Shown here in pieces: positions 13,854-21,925 of a stretch of 24,753 nucleotides of DNA (position 1 is its first letter; every line of letters begins with the position of its first letter). Source of the DNA: an uncultured Christensenella sp. (GTDB lineage Bacteria; Bacillota; Clostridia; Christensenellales; Borkfalkiaceae); the NCBI GenBank assembly GCA_910586345.1, contig CAJUHC010000017.1:6726-31478 (forward strand). The letters run 5' to 3'. The notes below the pieces were generated by a model. The model did not search any database. It was not told where the DNA came from and saw only the letters and a list, made by a program, of their open reading frames with translations. Position numbers and translations under genes: made by a program.

Positions 13854-15678
13854 TCGAGCCCCCTTCGTAAATTTCTATGACTTTTTGCGCGAAACCGTCC
13901 GCCGTGCAATCGCTCTCTATCATTATTCCGCTCTTTTTTAATTCGGCGGATATTTTCGAAGTCAGAGGTATATCGAGTCCGAGAGACAAAAGTTCGTCTT
14001 CCCTTGAAAACAGTTTGGCGGGAACATCGCAAATCACGACTTCGCCGTCGGCTATAACCGCCGCTCTCGTGCAATTTTCCGCCACTTCGTCCATATCGTG
14101 CGAAACTATTATCACCGTCTTGCACCACTCGCGGTGGAGTTTATGCAAGAGTTCCATTATTTCTTTTTTGCCGAGCGGGTCGAGTCCCGCCGCAGGTTCG
14201 TCGAGTATGAGTACCTGAGGTTTCGTAACTATTACTCCGGCAATGGCGACCCTTCTTTTCTGACCGCCCGATAAATCGAACGGGGATTTATCCTTTACCT
14301 CGGCGTAGTTAAGACCGACTACTTCTATGCTTTCTCTAACCGCATTTTCAATGTCTTCGGGTTTTAAATCTTTTTTGAAATTTTTAAGGCCGAAAGCCAC
14401 GTCGGAAAAGACGGTTTCCGCGAACAACTGATATTCTGGATATTGAAATACCATACCGACGCTCGCGCGCAGAGCCTTAAAGTCCGTCTTTTTATCCGCC
14501 AAATTAAATTGACCGACATAAATTTCGGGCATAACGGGAGGCGCCTGACCTTTTTTAACGCGTTTTGCACGGTATTTTTTTTCAGCCTGCGGAAGTTTTA
14601 TAAGCGCGTTCAGATGCTGAACGAGAGTGGATTTTCCACTTCCCGTATGACCTATAATACCGAAAAATTCGCCTCCGCCGATATGAAGATTAATACCTTT
14701 CAAAGCTTTGGTCGCAAACGGGGATTTTTTGGAATAAGTGAAAGTTAAATTTTTTACGTCTATATCCCATTCGGACGCGGATATTATCTCCGCTTCCGAA
14801 GCGGATGACGATTGCGCCGAGCGTATTCCTTTTTCCGAAAAACGGCTTAAAAGCTGAACCGACAACTCTTCGGGACGGAGAACGTTTTTAAGATTAAGCC
14901 CGGCTCCGTTGAGAGTGTTTATTATTTCCGTTATCCGCGGCAGAGATAGATTGTAAACTTCGAGTTTTTCGCCGTTTTCGAAAATTTCCTCCGGCGTACC
15001 CGAAAGCACGATTTCGCCCCTGTTCATTACTACGGTACGGTCGGCGAGTAAAGCTTCTTCCATAAAATGGGTAATGAGAATTACTGTCATACCCTCTTCT
15101 CTGTTAAGCCTTTCCACAACCTCTATCACTTCGCGTCTGCCTTTGGGGTCGAGCATTGCGGTCGATTCGTCCAAGATTAAAATTTCGGGCTTAACGGCAA
15201 GCGCGCCAGCAACGGCTATACGCTGTTTCTGCCCGCCCGAAAGCCTCGAAGGGGTGGAACGGCGGAACTTTTCCATTCCGACGGCTTTTAAAGCCCAATC
15301 TATTCTCTCGCCGATTTCTTCGCGTTTGACTCCGATATTCTCGGGACCGAAAGCCACGTCGTCCTCGACTATCGATGCAACCATCTGGTTATCGGGATTC
15401 TGAAAAACTATACCGACTTTTTTTCTTATTTCGATTGAATTCTTACCCTCGGAGACGTCGAGCCCGAGAACGTTGATTTTACCCTCGTCCGCTTCCAATA
15501 ACCCGTTAATAAGACGGGCAAGAGTGGATTTTCCGCTTCCGTTATGACCTATTACGGAAAGAAACTCTCCGCGCTTTACAATAAGGTCTACTCCGTTCAC
15601 GGCAAACACGCCGTCGGACGCGGGATATGCAAATTTTACTTTTTCGAAAGTGATTACGTTTTCGCTCTGTTCCGTCAT
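13846..15678 (-). CDS. ecfA1A2: Fused EcfA1-EcfA2 ATPase of the ECF transporter
   Basis: One 610-residue frame with two complete ABC ATPase domains. Domain 1 (about 8-275): Walker A GHNGSGKS at 44-51, signature LSGGQKQR at 146-153, Walker B and D-loop LDESTAMLDP at 169-178, switch H in THF at 203-205. This has the EcfA1 type LDESTAMLDP. A Ser-rich linker at about 285-305 follows. Domain 2 (about 306-600): Walker A GHTGSGKS at 343-350, LSGGQKRR at 469-476, LDEPAAGLDP at 492-501, the EcfA2 type. These are normally two adjacent genes. No ribosome binding site precedes the ATG, and a good promoter sits so close that the message may be leaderless. Confidence 0.95.
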   Translation of the reverse strand: MTEQSENVITFEKVKFAYPASDGVFAVNGVDLIVKRGEFLSVIGHNGSGKSTLARLINGLLEADEGKINVLGLDVSEGKNSIEIRKKVGIVFQNPDNQMVASIVEDDVAFGPENIGVKREEIGERIDWALKAVGMEKFRRSTPSRLSGGQKQRIAVAGALAVKPEILILDESTAMLDPKGRREVIEVVERLNREEGMTVILITHFMEEALLADRTVVMNRGEIVLSGTPEEIFENGEKLEVYNLSLPRITEIINTLNGAGLNLKNVLRPEELSVQLLSRFSEKGIRSAQSSSASEAEIISASEWDIDVKNLTFTYSKKSPFATKALKGINLHIGGGEFFGIIGHTGSGKSTLVQHLNALIKLPQAEKKYRAKRVKKGQAPPVMPEIYVGQFNLADKKTDFKALRASVGMVFQYPEYQLFAETVFSDVAFGLKNFKKDLKPEDIENAVRESIEVVGLNYAEVKDKSPFDLSGGQKRRVAIAGVIVTKPQVLILDEPAAGLDPLGKKEIMELLHKLHREWCKTVIIVSHDMDEVAENCTRAAVIADGEVVICDVPAKLFSREDELLSLGLDIPLTSKISAELKKSGIMIESDCTADGFAQKVIEIYEGGSNA

Positions 15679-15684
15679 AAAAAA

Positions 15685-15713
15685 ATTATAGCATTAAAAA
15701 AAATTTTTAACAA
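15685..15713 (-). promoter_or_regulatory. Promoter of the ecf-truA operon, start site at the ATG
   Basis: On the minus strand TTGTTA (15713-15708), 17 bases, and a perfect TATAAT (15690-15685). The expected start is about seven bases on, at 15678, the A of the ecfA start codon. No Shine-Dalgarno sequence can be seen. Confidence 0.65.
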
Positions 15714-15765
15714 CAAATTGCGTGAGAATTTTGTGAAATTAGTAAAAAATTAACGATAACTAATA

Positions 15766-15794
15766 TTGACTTTTTTTATGCGTTGAATTATAAT
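15766..15794 (+). promoter_or_regulatory. Promoter of the PFOR gene
   Basis: TTGACT (15766-15771), 17 bases, and a perfect TATAAT (15789-15794). Transcription starts near 15801, giving a leader of about 36 bases that holds GGAGG. This rules out the in-frame upstream ATG at 15783. Confidence 0.88.
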
Positions 15795-15836
15795 AATACG
15801 GTATTGATTAAAAAACAAAATCGGAGGTTTTTTTTA

Positions 15837-18800
15837 ATGAAAAAATTGACTATCGACGGTAATACCGCCGCAAGCCACGTTGCCTATGCCTTTTCGGAAG
15901 TAGCGGCGATTTATCCCATTACCCCCTCTTCGCCTATGGCGGAAGTAGCGGACGAGTGGGCGACCGCGGGCAGAACCAATATGTGGGGTCAGAAAGTCAA
16001 GATTGCGGAGATGCAGTCGGAAGGCGGAGCCGCGGGCGCGGTTCACGGTTCGCTTTGCGCGGGCGCGCTGACTACTACTTACACCGCTTCTCAGGGACTT
16101 CTTCTGATGATTCCCAATATGTATAAAATTTCGGGCGAACTTATGCCTATGGTTATGCACGTTTCGGCGCGCGCGCTGGCGGCTCATTCGCTGAACATAT
16201 TCGGCGACCACGCGGACGTTATGGCTTGCCGTCAGACGGGCTTCGCTATGCTCTGCAACTCGTCCGTACAGGAAGTTATGGATTTAGGCTTAGTAGCGCA
16301 TCTGTCGACTCTTAAATCGAAAGTTCCTTTCATCAACTTCTTCGACGGTTTCAGAACTTCGCACGAAGTTTCCAAAATCGACGTTTGGGACGACGCGGAC
16401 GATTACGCGGAAATAAGAACCATCTGCGAAAAAGTCGGACTTGCCGCTGATATTGCAGACTTCAAGTCACGCGCGCTCAACCCCGAACACCCTATTCAGA
16501 AAGGCACCGCGCAGAACGGCGATACATACTTCCAGAACAGGGAAACGGCTAACAGCTATTACGAAGCCGCTCCCGCTATCGTTCAGAAAATGATGGACGT
16601 CGTTTCGGCTAAGTGCGGAAGACATTACCACTTATTCGATTACGTCGGCGCTCAGGACGCAAAAGAAGTTATCGTATGTATGGGTTCGGGTTGCGAAACA
16701 ATCGAAGAATCGATAAACAAGCTCAATGCTTCCGGCAAAAAATACGGACTTGTCAAAGTACGTCTTTACAGACCTTTCGTTGCAGACGCGTTCATTGCGG
16801 CTCTTCCCAGAACCGTTAAGAAACTTGCAGTGCTCGACAGAACGAAAGAACCCGGCTCGCTCGGCGAACCTTTATACCTCGACGTATGCTCCGCGCTTTT
16901 GGAAAAGGGCGTTACGAATATCAAAGTCGTCGGCGGAAGATACGGTCTGGGCTCGAAAGAGTTCACTCCCTCTATGGTTCTCGCGGTTTACAAAAATCTC
17001 GAACAGGCTCAGCCTAAAAACCATTTCACTATCGGAATTTACGAAGACGTTACGAACACCTCTCTCGACTTCTCCGAGAAGTTCGACGCCGCTCCCGCAG
17101 GTTCTACGAGCTGTAAATTCTACGGACTCGGTTCGGACGGTACCGTGGGTGCGAATAAAAACTCCATTAAGATTATCGGCGACCATACGGACAAGCACGC
17201 GCAGGCTTATTTCTTCTACGATTCGAAGAAGTCGGGCGGCATAACGGTTTCGCACCTCCGTTTCGGCGATTCTCCTATTCAGTCCGAATATCTGATCGAT
17301 TCCGCGGACTTCGTCCAGTGCTCCAACCCCTCGTACGTTACGCGCTACGATATGACCGGAGACATTAAAGACGGCGGTACGTTCCTTATCAACACCAACG
17401 CAACTACCGTGAAAGCGCTCGAAAGCTTCCTGCCCGCAAAAGTAAAGCAGGATATTGCAAACAAACATATCAATCTTTACGTTATAGACGCAATCAAGAT
17501 TGCGGCGGACCTCGGTCTCCGTGGAAGAACGAATACGATTTTACAGTCCGCTTTCTTCCGCGTCAACCCTCAGATTATGCCTTACGACAAAGCTATCGAA
17601 TATATGAAATATATGGCGAAGAAGTCGTTCGGAAGAAAGGGCGAAGAAGTGGTTCAGATGAACTACAACGCTATCGACGCAGCCGCGGGCGATAACCTTA
17701 TCAAAATCGAAGTACCCGAAAGTTGGGCTAAAACCACGAAGTGCGCGGAAATGGTTAAGGGCGCAAACAACGAATATTATCAGGAGATTATCAAGCCTAT
17801 CCTCTATCTCGAAGGCGATAAGCTTAAATCTTCACAGTTCAACGCGGACGGACACGTTCCCACGGGTACCACGAAGTACGAAAAACGCGGAGTTGCCGTT
17901 CTCGTTCCCCAAATCATTACCGAGAAATGTATCCAGTGCGGTACCTGCTCGTTCGTATGTCCCCACGCTTGTCTGCGTCCCGCGCTTGTTGCCGAGGGAA
18001 GCAAGAAGCCCAAGACGCTCGAAACCAAAGCGGCTGTCGGTCTTGCGGGCTACGAATACAAAATGCAGGTTTCTCCTCTCGACTGTATGGGATGCGGAGT
18101 GTGCGCTACAGTATGTCCCGTGAAAGACGGCGGAGCAATCAAAATGATTCCTCTCGCGCAGGCTCTTGAAAACGGCGAAGATAAGAACTGGGAATATGCA
18201 GTCGAACTTCCCGAAGCCGATACTTCCAAATTTAAAACCAACACCGTTAAAGGCTGTCAGTTCGCTACTCCTCTCTTCGAGTTCTCCGGCGCGTGTGCCG
18301 GCTGCGGCGAAACGCCTTACGTTAAAGTCGTTACACAGCTGTTCGGCGAGGATATGATTATCGCAAACGCTACGGGCTGTTCTTCGATATACGGCGGTTC
18401 TTCGCCTACCTGTCCTTACACCACCAATAAAAAAGGGCACGGACCTGCTTGGGCAAACTCTCTGTTCGAAGACAACGCGGAATTCGGTTACGGTATGAAC
18501 CTTGCATACGACGCAAGAAGAAACGCGGTTAAATCTAAAGTCGCCAAACTTGCGGAAATCTGGGATAACGAAGAAGGCAAAAAAGTCTGCAACGCATATA
18601 TAGAAGCGTTCGACGACAGAGAACCGTCCAAAAAGGCTTCCGCCGAACTCGTTAAATTCTTGCAGGAACACCTTGACAGCAACAGCGAAACGGCGGCGCT
18701 TCTGAAAGACATTCTTTCCGTCAAATCGAAAGTCGCTAAACTTGCAAAGACCTGGACGAACTATTCCGACGGTCAGGAAGCGAGCGAATCGTTCGTTAAG

Positions 18801-19493
18801 GCTATAGAAACCTACTCCCTCATTAAAGACATTCTCGACGCTAAGGACTGCCTTGCTAAAAAATCTATATGGATATTCGGCGGCGACGGCTGGGCTTACG
18901 ATATCGGCTACGGCGGACTCGACCACGTTCTCGCTTCCGGCGAAGACGTAAACGTACTCGTACTCGACACCGAAGTTTATTCCAACACGGGCGGTCAGGC
19001 GAGCAAATCGACGAATATAGGCGCTGTCGCCAAATTCGCGTCCGCAGGCAAGAGAGTCAAGAAAAAAGATTTGGGTATGATTGCCAAATCATACGGATAC
19101 GTTTACGTGGCTCAGGTTGCAATGGGTTCGAACCCTGCACAGCTTCTCAAAGCGTTGACCGAGGCGGAAGCTTATCACGGACCTTCGCTTATCATTGCTT
19201 ACGCTCCCTGCATTAACCACGGTATTAATATGACTAAGAGCCAGCTCGAAGAAAAAGCGGCTGTCGACTGCGGCTATTGGCAGCTTTACAGATACAATCC
19301 CGAAACCGAGCAGTTTACTCTCGACTCCAAAGAACCGACAGGAGATTATCAGGCGTTCCTTGCGGGCGAAACGAGATACGCTTCCCTCGCTAAAACACAG
19401 GGTGCGGAAGTAGCTAACGAGCTGTTCAAAAAGACGGAAGAATCCGCAAAGGCAAGACTCGAAAGTTATAAGAAACTTGCGGGTAAGGAATAA
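15837..19493 (+). CDS. nifJ: Pyruvate:ferredoxin (flavodoxin) oxidoreductase
   Basis: Oxidises pyruvate with CoA to acetyl-CoA and CO2, reducing ferredoxin, using thiamine diphosphate and three [4Fe-4S] clusters. The start is the ATG at 15837 behind GGAGG, giving 1218 residues. The N-terminus has YPITPSSPMAE. Ferredoxin-like clusters: CIQCGTCSFVCPHAC near residue 697 and CMGCGVCATVCPVK near 750. The C-terminal domain has GCAGCGETPYVK near 820, ATGCSSIYGG, and the ThDP motif GDGWAYDIGYGG to NTGG near 1015-1055. It is somewhat longer than usual because of a partly duplicated linker near residues 899-1000. Codon use suggests high expression. Monocistronic, with its own promoter and terminator. 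Confidence 0.97.
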   Translation: MKKLTIDGNTAASHVAYAFSEVAAIYPITPSSPMAEVADEWATAGRTNMWGQKVKIAEMQSEGGAAGAVHGSLCAGALTTTYTASQGLLLMIPNMYKISGELMPMVMHVSARALAAHSLNIFGDHADVMACRQTGFAMLCNSSVQEVMDLGLVAHLSTLKSKVPFINFFDGFRTSHEVSKIDVWDDADDYAEIRTICEKVGLAADIADFKSRALNPEHPIQKGTAQNGDTYFQNRETANSYYEAAPAIVQKMMDVVSAKCGRHYHLFDYVGAQDAKEVIVCMGSGCETIEESINKLNASGKKYGLVKVRLYRPFVADAFIAALPRTVKKLAVLDRTKEPGSLGEPLYLDVCSALLEKGVTNIKVVGGRYGLGSKEFTPSMVLAVYKNLEQAQPKNHFTIGIYEDVTNTSLDFSEKFDAAPAGSTSCKFYGLGSDGTVGANKNSIKIIGDHTDKHAQAYFFYDSKKSGGITVSHLRFGDSPIQSEYLIDSADFVQCSNPSYVTRYDMTGDIKDGGTFLINTNATTVKALESFLPAKVKQDIANKHINLYVIDAIKIAADLGLRGRTNTILQSAFFRVNPQIMPYDKAIEYMKYMAKKSFGRKGEEVVQMNYNAIDAAAGDNLIKIEVPESWAKTTKCAEMVKGANNEYYQEIIKPILYLEGDKLKSSQFNADGHVPTGTTKYEKRGVAVLVPQIITEKCIQCGTCSFVCPHACLRPALVAEGSKKPKTLETKAAVGLAGYEYKMQVSPLDCMGCGVCATVCPVKDGGAIKMIPLAQALENGEDKNWEYAVELPEADTSKFKTNTVKGCQFATPLFEFSGACAGCGETPYVKVVTQLFGEDMIIANATGCSSIYGGSSPTCPYTTNKKGHGPAWANSLFEDNAEFGYGMNLAYDARRNAVKSKVAKLAEIWDNEEGKKVCNAYIEAFDDREPSKKASAELVKFLQEHLDSNSETAALLKDILSVKSKVAKLAKTWTNYSDGQEASESFVKAIETYSLIKDILDAKDCLAKKSIWIFGGDGWAYDIGYGGLDHVLASGEDVNVLVLDTEVYSNTGGQASKSTNIGAVAKFASAGKRVKKKDLGMIAKSYGYVYVAQVAMGSNPAQLLKALTEAEAYHGPSLIIAYAPCINHGINMTKSQLEEKAAVDCGYWQLYRYNPETEQFTLDSKEPTGDYQAFLAGETRYASLAKTQGAEVANELFKKTEESAKARLESYKKLAGKE

Positions 19494-19534
19494 GTTTTCC
19501 GCTTAGCAGTTAAAGTTTCTTGAAATTAACCCGA

Positions 19535-19575
19535 TACTCCGTGTGCAGAATTGCACACGGAGTAAATTTTTCCTA
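19535..19575 (+). terminator. Terminator of the PFOR gene
   Basis: A 13-bp perfect stem TACTCCGTGTGCA/TGCACACGGAGTA with a GAAT loop, followed by AATTTTT. It lies about 40 bases after the stop codon. Confidence 0.92.
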
Positions 19576-19583
19576 TTATTTTA

Positions 19584-19611
19584 AAAGAGGACGAAACATT
19601 TCGCCCTCTTT
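19584..19611. terminator. Hairpin between PFOR and the toxin array
   Basis: AAAGAGG/CCTCTTT with an inner CGAA/TTCG pair. It is followed by AATTTT on the plus strand and TTAAAATAAT on the minus strand. It probably ends minus-strand transcription from the toxin array and backs up the PFOR terminator. Confidence 0.55.
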
Positions 19612-19655
19612 AATTTTGCGAAAATCCGCGCAAACACGTATTGTCACGATATTAT

Positions 19656-19905
19656 CTATGTATGATAATCTTCAACCTCGAAGTTGCAGGTAGTTTCGGG
19701 CTTGCTAAGCTGTTCTATATGAACTTCTTCAATTATAGCACAGGTGTTGTCGGAAAGCAATAGGGTGTCGCCTAATTTTAGCTCACGCGCAGGGATAAAT
19801 TTGTCGAGGTTTGCAACATAGAACGGATGTCCGCCCGTACAGATTATCTCTTCGCCGTTGACGTGGAAATGATACCATTTTTCAGTTTTGGAGTTTTCGC
19901 TTAGA
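19656..19905 (-). pseudogene. Third Hint-domain remnant of the toxin array
   Basis: Read on the minus strand, about 83 codons are open from 19905 to a TAG at 19656-19658: SENSKTEKWYHFHVNGEE, ICTGGHPFYVANLDKF, IPARELKLGDTLLLSDNT and FEVEDYHT-stop. It aligns closely with the Hint domain of the cassette at 21926-22783 but lacks the Cys1 start, the C-terminal VHN splice motif and any toxin. It has no start codon or ribosome binding site, so it is a leftover. The TxGH motif is intact. It lies directly after the terminator of the neighbouring immunity gene. Confidence 0.8.
19732..19760 (-). promoter_or_regulatory. Promoter-like TTGCTT-N17-TATAAT inside Hint copy C
   Basis: On the minus strand TTGCTT (19760-19755), 17 bases, TATAAT (19737-19732). 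The same arrangement occurs at the homologous position in the other two Hint copies. There is no immunity gene left downstream of this one. Confidence 0.5.
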
Positions 19906-19937
19906 AAATAAACAGGCAGAAAAATTCCTGCCTGTTT
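19904..19937 (-). terminator. Terminator after immunity gene B
   Basis: A 10-bp stem AAACAGGCAG/CTGCCTGTTT with an 8-base loop, followed on the minus strand by ATTTTC. It lies about 30 bases after the immunity gene stop and marks the end of cassette B. Confidence 0.85.
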
Positions 19938-19968
19938 ATAAATTTATTCGAGAAATAAAATTTTATAA

Positions 19969-20298
19969 TCAATAGACATTTATGTAATTTGACAAATCAA
20001 TATCATCCTCAGTTTTTAATTGAGACAAAAAATTAAATTCCTTACAAACACCTAATATCGCATTTATTATATTATGCTTATTAACCTCTTCAACAATAAT
20101 TAGATTTGGTTCGACATAAAAAATCTCCCCATTATTAGCACTTTCATCAAATTCTTGATTTAATCTTGTAATGCCATAAATATTTATTTTGTAAATATGA
20201 TTATTAGAAACAACTACAATACCTAATCTATAATCTTTATTATTATAATTAAATTCACTATATTCATTATCCTCATCAAAATAAATTTTTATATCCAT
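19969..20298 (-). CDS. Probable immunity protein for the cassette B toxin
   Basis: A 109-residue, acidic, very AT-rich gene following the toxin domain after 36 bases. AAGGA lies about eight bases before its ATG, a good ribosome binding site that the toxin frame lacks. The sequence (MDIKIYFDEDNEYSEF, YRLGIVVVSNNHIYKINIYG, FYVEPNLIIVEEVNKHNI) has alternating strand-like segments and no signal or membrane span, so it is probably cytosolic. Assignment as immunity protein rests on position, size and composition, as usual in polymorphic toxin loci; I do not recognise the family. A promoter-like site in the Hint part upstream could drive it. Confidence 0.75.
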   Translation of the reverse strand: MDIKIYFDEDNEYSEFNYNNKDYRLGIVVVSNNHIYKINIYGITRLNQEFDESANNGEIFYVEPNLIIVEEVNKHNIINAILGVCKEFNFLSQLKTEDDIDLSNYINVY

Positions 20299-20334
20299 AA
20301 TTTTATTCCTTTATACTGGTATTAATTGAATCTG

Positions 20335-20871
20335 TTATAGCAGCGATTGATATTGATTAAGCGGCATAGCATATTGAGGCACAATTTCAAAATGCATTAA
20401 ATTTTTACCTCTTTGAATAATCTTCAATCCATCAGGTAAACTTCGAACTTTATATGCCCCACCAAATTTAGCTACGGCACTAGCATCAGTGTTTACTGGT
20501 ACCCCGTGAGTCGTTTTCACTAAACCATTGGAATCCAAACGATATTCACCTTGCTTTAAAGTCATATCATTTCCACCTCTATAAACATCTTTGCCATCAG
20601 GTGTTTTAAAACAATTAGCATTATGTACTAATACTCTTTGTTCGCCTACAAAATAGGTGTGGAAATCCTCGACCTCAAAGTTGTAAGTAATTTCGGAAGT
20701 AGCAAGTCGGTTAACTTTAACTGATTGTATTATACCATAAGTACCGTCAAAAAGCAATACTCTGTCGCCATATTTAAGACTTTCTGCCGATACCCAATTT
20801 TCGGATAACGCTGCATAGCCTATATGTTCAATTTGTTTGCCTTTATCTCGCTTCTTGGTATTATCAGGCAA
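20335..20871 (-). CDS. Open part of cassette B: Hint C-terminus plus unknown toxin domain
   Basis: The 178-codon stretch after the amber stop. Residues 1-80 are the end of the Hint domain (YNFEVEDFHTYFV, VLVHN). The tip from about 83 reads CFKTPDGKDVYRGGNDM, LVKTTHGVPVNTDAS, KFGGAYKVRSLPDGLKIIQ and HFEIVPQYAMPLNQYQSLL. This looks like a conserved tip of Gram-positive polymorphic toxins, but I cannot name its activity. The TTG that opens it is an internal Leu codon without a ribosome binding site, so independent translation is doubtful. Confidence 0.55.
   Translation of the reverse strand: MPDNTKKRDKGKQIEHIGYAALSENWVSAESLKYGDRVLLFDGTYGIIQSVKVNRLATSEITYNFEVEDFHTYFVGEQRVLVHNANCFKTPDGKDVYRGGNDMTLKQGEYRLDSNGLVKTTHGVPVNTDASAVAKFGGAYKVRSLPDGLKIIQRGKNLMHFEIVPQYAMPLNQYQSLL
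20729..20757 (-). promoter_or_regulatory. Promoter-like TTGCTT-N17-TATAAT inside Hint copy B
   Basis: On the minus strand TTGCTT (20757-20752), 17 bases, TATAAT (20734-20729), preceded by TGG. The site lies within codons of the Hint domain, upstream of the immunity gene. The spacer differs from the other copies, yet both boxes and the 17-base spacing are kept. Confidence 0.6.
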
Positions 20872-21010
20872 ATAATATTTGTGTCCGGGAGTTGAAATAA
20901 TTTCAAATGCCTCTTGTCCGTTTTCGGATTTTACTTTTACTGTACACCAACACTCTGTTTCGTTTCTGAACAGCCTTACAACGTTTTTATAAGCCTATTT
21001 GCCCGTATCT

Positions 21011-21106
21011 TCGTCATAGGCAAGTACTTTATCTCCAACTTCTATTTCTTCAATAGGCTTTAATCCGTCTTACGTTTCTACCAGCGTACCTTCTTTAAAA
21101 CATTGG
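21011..21106. repeat. 96-bp perfect direct repeat, copy 1
   Basis: Identical base for base to 22578-22673. It covers the start of the Hint domain, from the Cys1 codon region (QCFKEGTLVET) to AYDE, and includes the in-frame TAA. It marks recent duplication or gene conversion between cassettes A and B. Confidence 0.92.
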
Positions 21107-21543
21107 AAGCACTTTAATACGTTGCTTGCAGCTATCGTTACCGCACTGAATGCAAAGCTGGTTGTTACCGCGTCTACAAAGTTTTCACATACGCTGTCTC
21201 CGAACGCCTGCCAGAAGCCGTGTCCCGTCAATGCGCTTTGTATGCCTGCTATAGTTCCGCCTATCGCTAGACTTACCGCCGCACCTACCGCCGTTCCTAT
21301 CGCTATCTTTAACAGCGTTGTTCCTATTGCCACCGCTGCCGTACTTGCTCCGCACGTAAACGGCGCCGCCACACACGCTATTATTGTTGCTACAGCTCCG
21401 ACTATAAGCATTACCCACCAGCCGTTCTTCTCCCACCACGTCTTATATTCGCCGTTGTAGTAGAAGTCCAACTCTGGTAAGAACGTACTTGCAGTAAACA
21501 TTACCGCTATATGGAATGCTAGAGTTAAAACATAAAGTGACAA
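21070..21543 (-). CDS. Pre-toxin hydrophobic segment of cassette B, ends at the ochre stop
   Basis: A 157-codon open stretch before the TAA. It contains TWWEKNGWWVMLIVGAVATI, a run of Ala/Gly-rich hydrophobic segments (AAVAIGTTLLKIAIGTAVGA), GHGFWQAFGDSVCENFVDAV, and the first 11 residues of the Hint domain (CFKEGTLVET). Such segments precede Hint domains in large Gram-positive polymorphic toxins. The first codon is TTG with only CTTTTTA before it, so no credible start exists. It begins just after the terminator of cassette A. Confidence 0.55.
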   Translation of the reverse strand: MSLYVLTLAFHIAVMFTASTFLPELDFYYNGEYKTWWEKNGWWVMLIVGAVATIIACVAAPFTCGASTAAVAIGTTLLKIAIGTAVGAAVSLAIGGTIAGIQSALTGHGFWQAFGDSVCENFVDAVTTSFAFSAVTIAASNVLKCFQCFKEGTLVET

Positions 21544-21552
21544 TAAAAAGTA

Positions 21553-21582
21553 TTAAGGGATTGTTTTCAAACAATCCCTTAA
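21553..21582 (-). terminator. Terminator after immunity gene A
   Basis: A 14-bp perfect stem TTAAGGGATTGTTT/AAACAATCCCTTAA with a 2-base centre, followed on the minus strand by TACTTTTTATT. It separates cassette A from cassette B. Confidence 0.88.
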
Positions 21583-21623
21583 ATCTCATTACCTTAATTC
21601 TTATATCATTTCAAATAAATTGG

Positions 21624-21914
21624 TTATAAAATCAAGAAATCTTTATTAATCTCAAAACCCAATTTATTAGATTTTGACAAAATGGCTTTTTGCAAATCAT
21701 TGCGATAAATTGAAAACGTATCTGATACTGTTCTCAAACCATCTTGATCAGTTAAATCACAATAGATTAAAAATGTATTTAAATCCAACTTTTCAATGAC
21801 ATAACAATTGCATTCAAATTCACCCTTTCTTATTTCAAACGAGTTTATAAAATGCAATATCTCATCAGCCATTTCTTTAGATTCGACTTCCATTTCTAAA
21901 AATGTATCTACCAT
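21624..21914 (-). CDS. Probable immunity protein for the cassette A toxin
   Basis: A 96-residue, AT-rich gene that starts 11 bases after the end of the toxin domain. GGAGG lies four to five bases before its ATG. The protein (MVDTFLEMEVESKEMADEI, FECNCYVIEKLDLNTFLIYC, FEINKDFLIL) is acidic, without signal or membrane span. Its position and size fit a cognate immunity protein; the family is not recognised. The intact ribosome binding site, against the broken toxin frame, suggests that immunity is what selection keeps. Confidence 0.75.
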   Translation of the reverse strand: MVDTFLEMEVESKEMADEILHFINSFEIRKGEFECNCYVIEKLDLNTFLIYCDLTDQDGLRTVSDTFSIYRNDLQKAILSKSNKLGFEINKDFLIL

Positions 21915-21925
21915 AAATCCTCCAA

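Larger units (their letters stand above)
20335..21543 (-). pseudogene. Cassette B: polymorphic toxin tip gene, interrupted by two in-frame stops
   Basis: One continuous minus-strand frame of about 403 codons, with no frameshift but a TAA at 21072-21070 and a TAG at 20997-20995. Order: pre-toxin segment with DFYYNGEYKTWWEKNGWW and hydrophobic Ala/Gly-rich stretches; Hint domain starting at QCFKEGTLVET and ending at VLVHN; then a toxin domain of about 80 residues. Beyond the stops the frame reads DGLKPIEEIEVGDKVLAYDE. At the TAG, the sister cassette has CAG (Gln), a single-base change. There is no ribosome binding site before the first codon, and the N-terminal body of a full toxin is absent. 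So this is a silent orphan tip, not an expressed toxin. Confidence 0.82.

Noticed and set aside
15783..15836. Upstream in-frame ATG that would lengthen PFOR by 18 codons
   Set aside because: It lies before and across the -10 box of the PFOR promoter; the ATG at 15837 has GGAGG and gives the family N-terminus.
17832..18926. Long minus-strand frame of 364 codons inside PFOR
   Set aside because: Antisense shadow of a clearly coding gene with strong codon bias; no promoter or start context.
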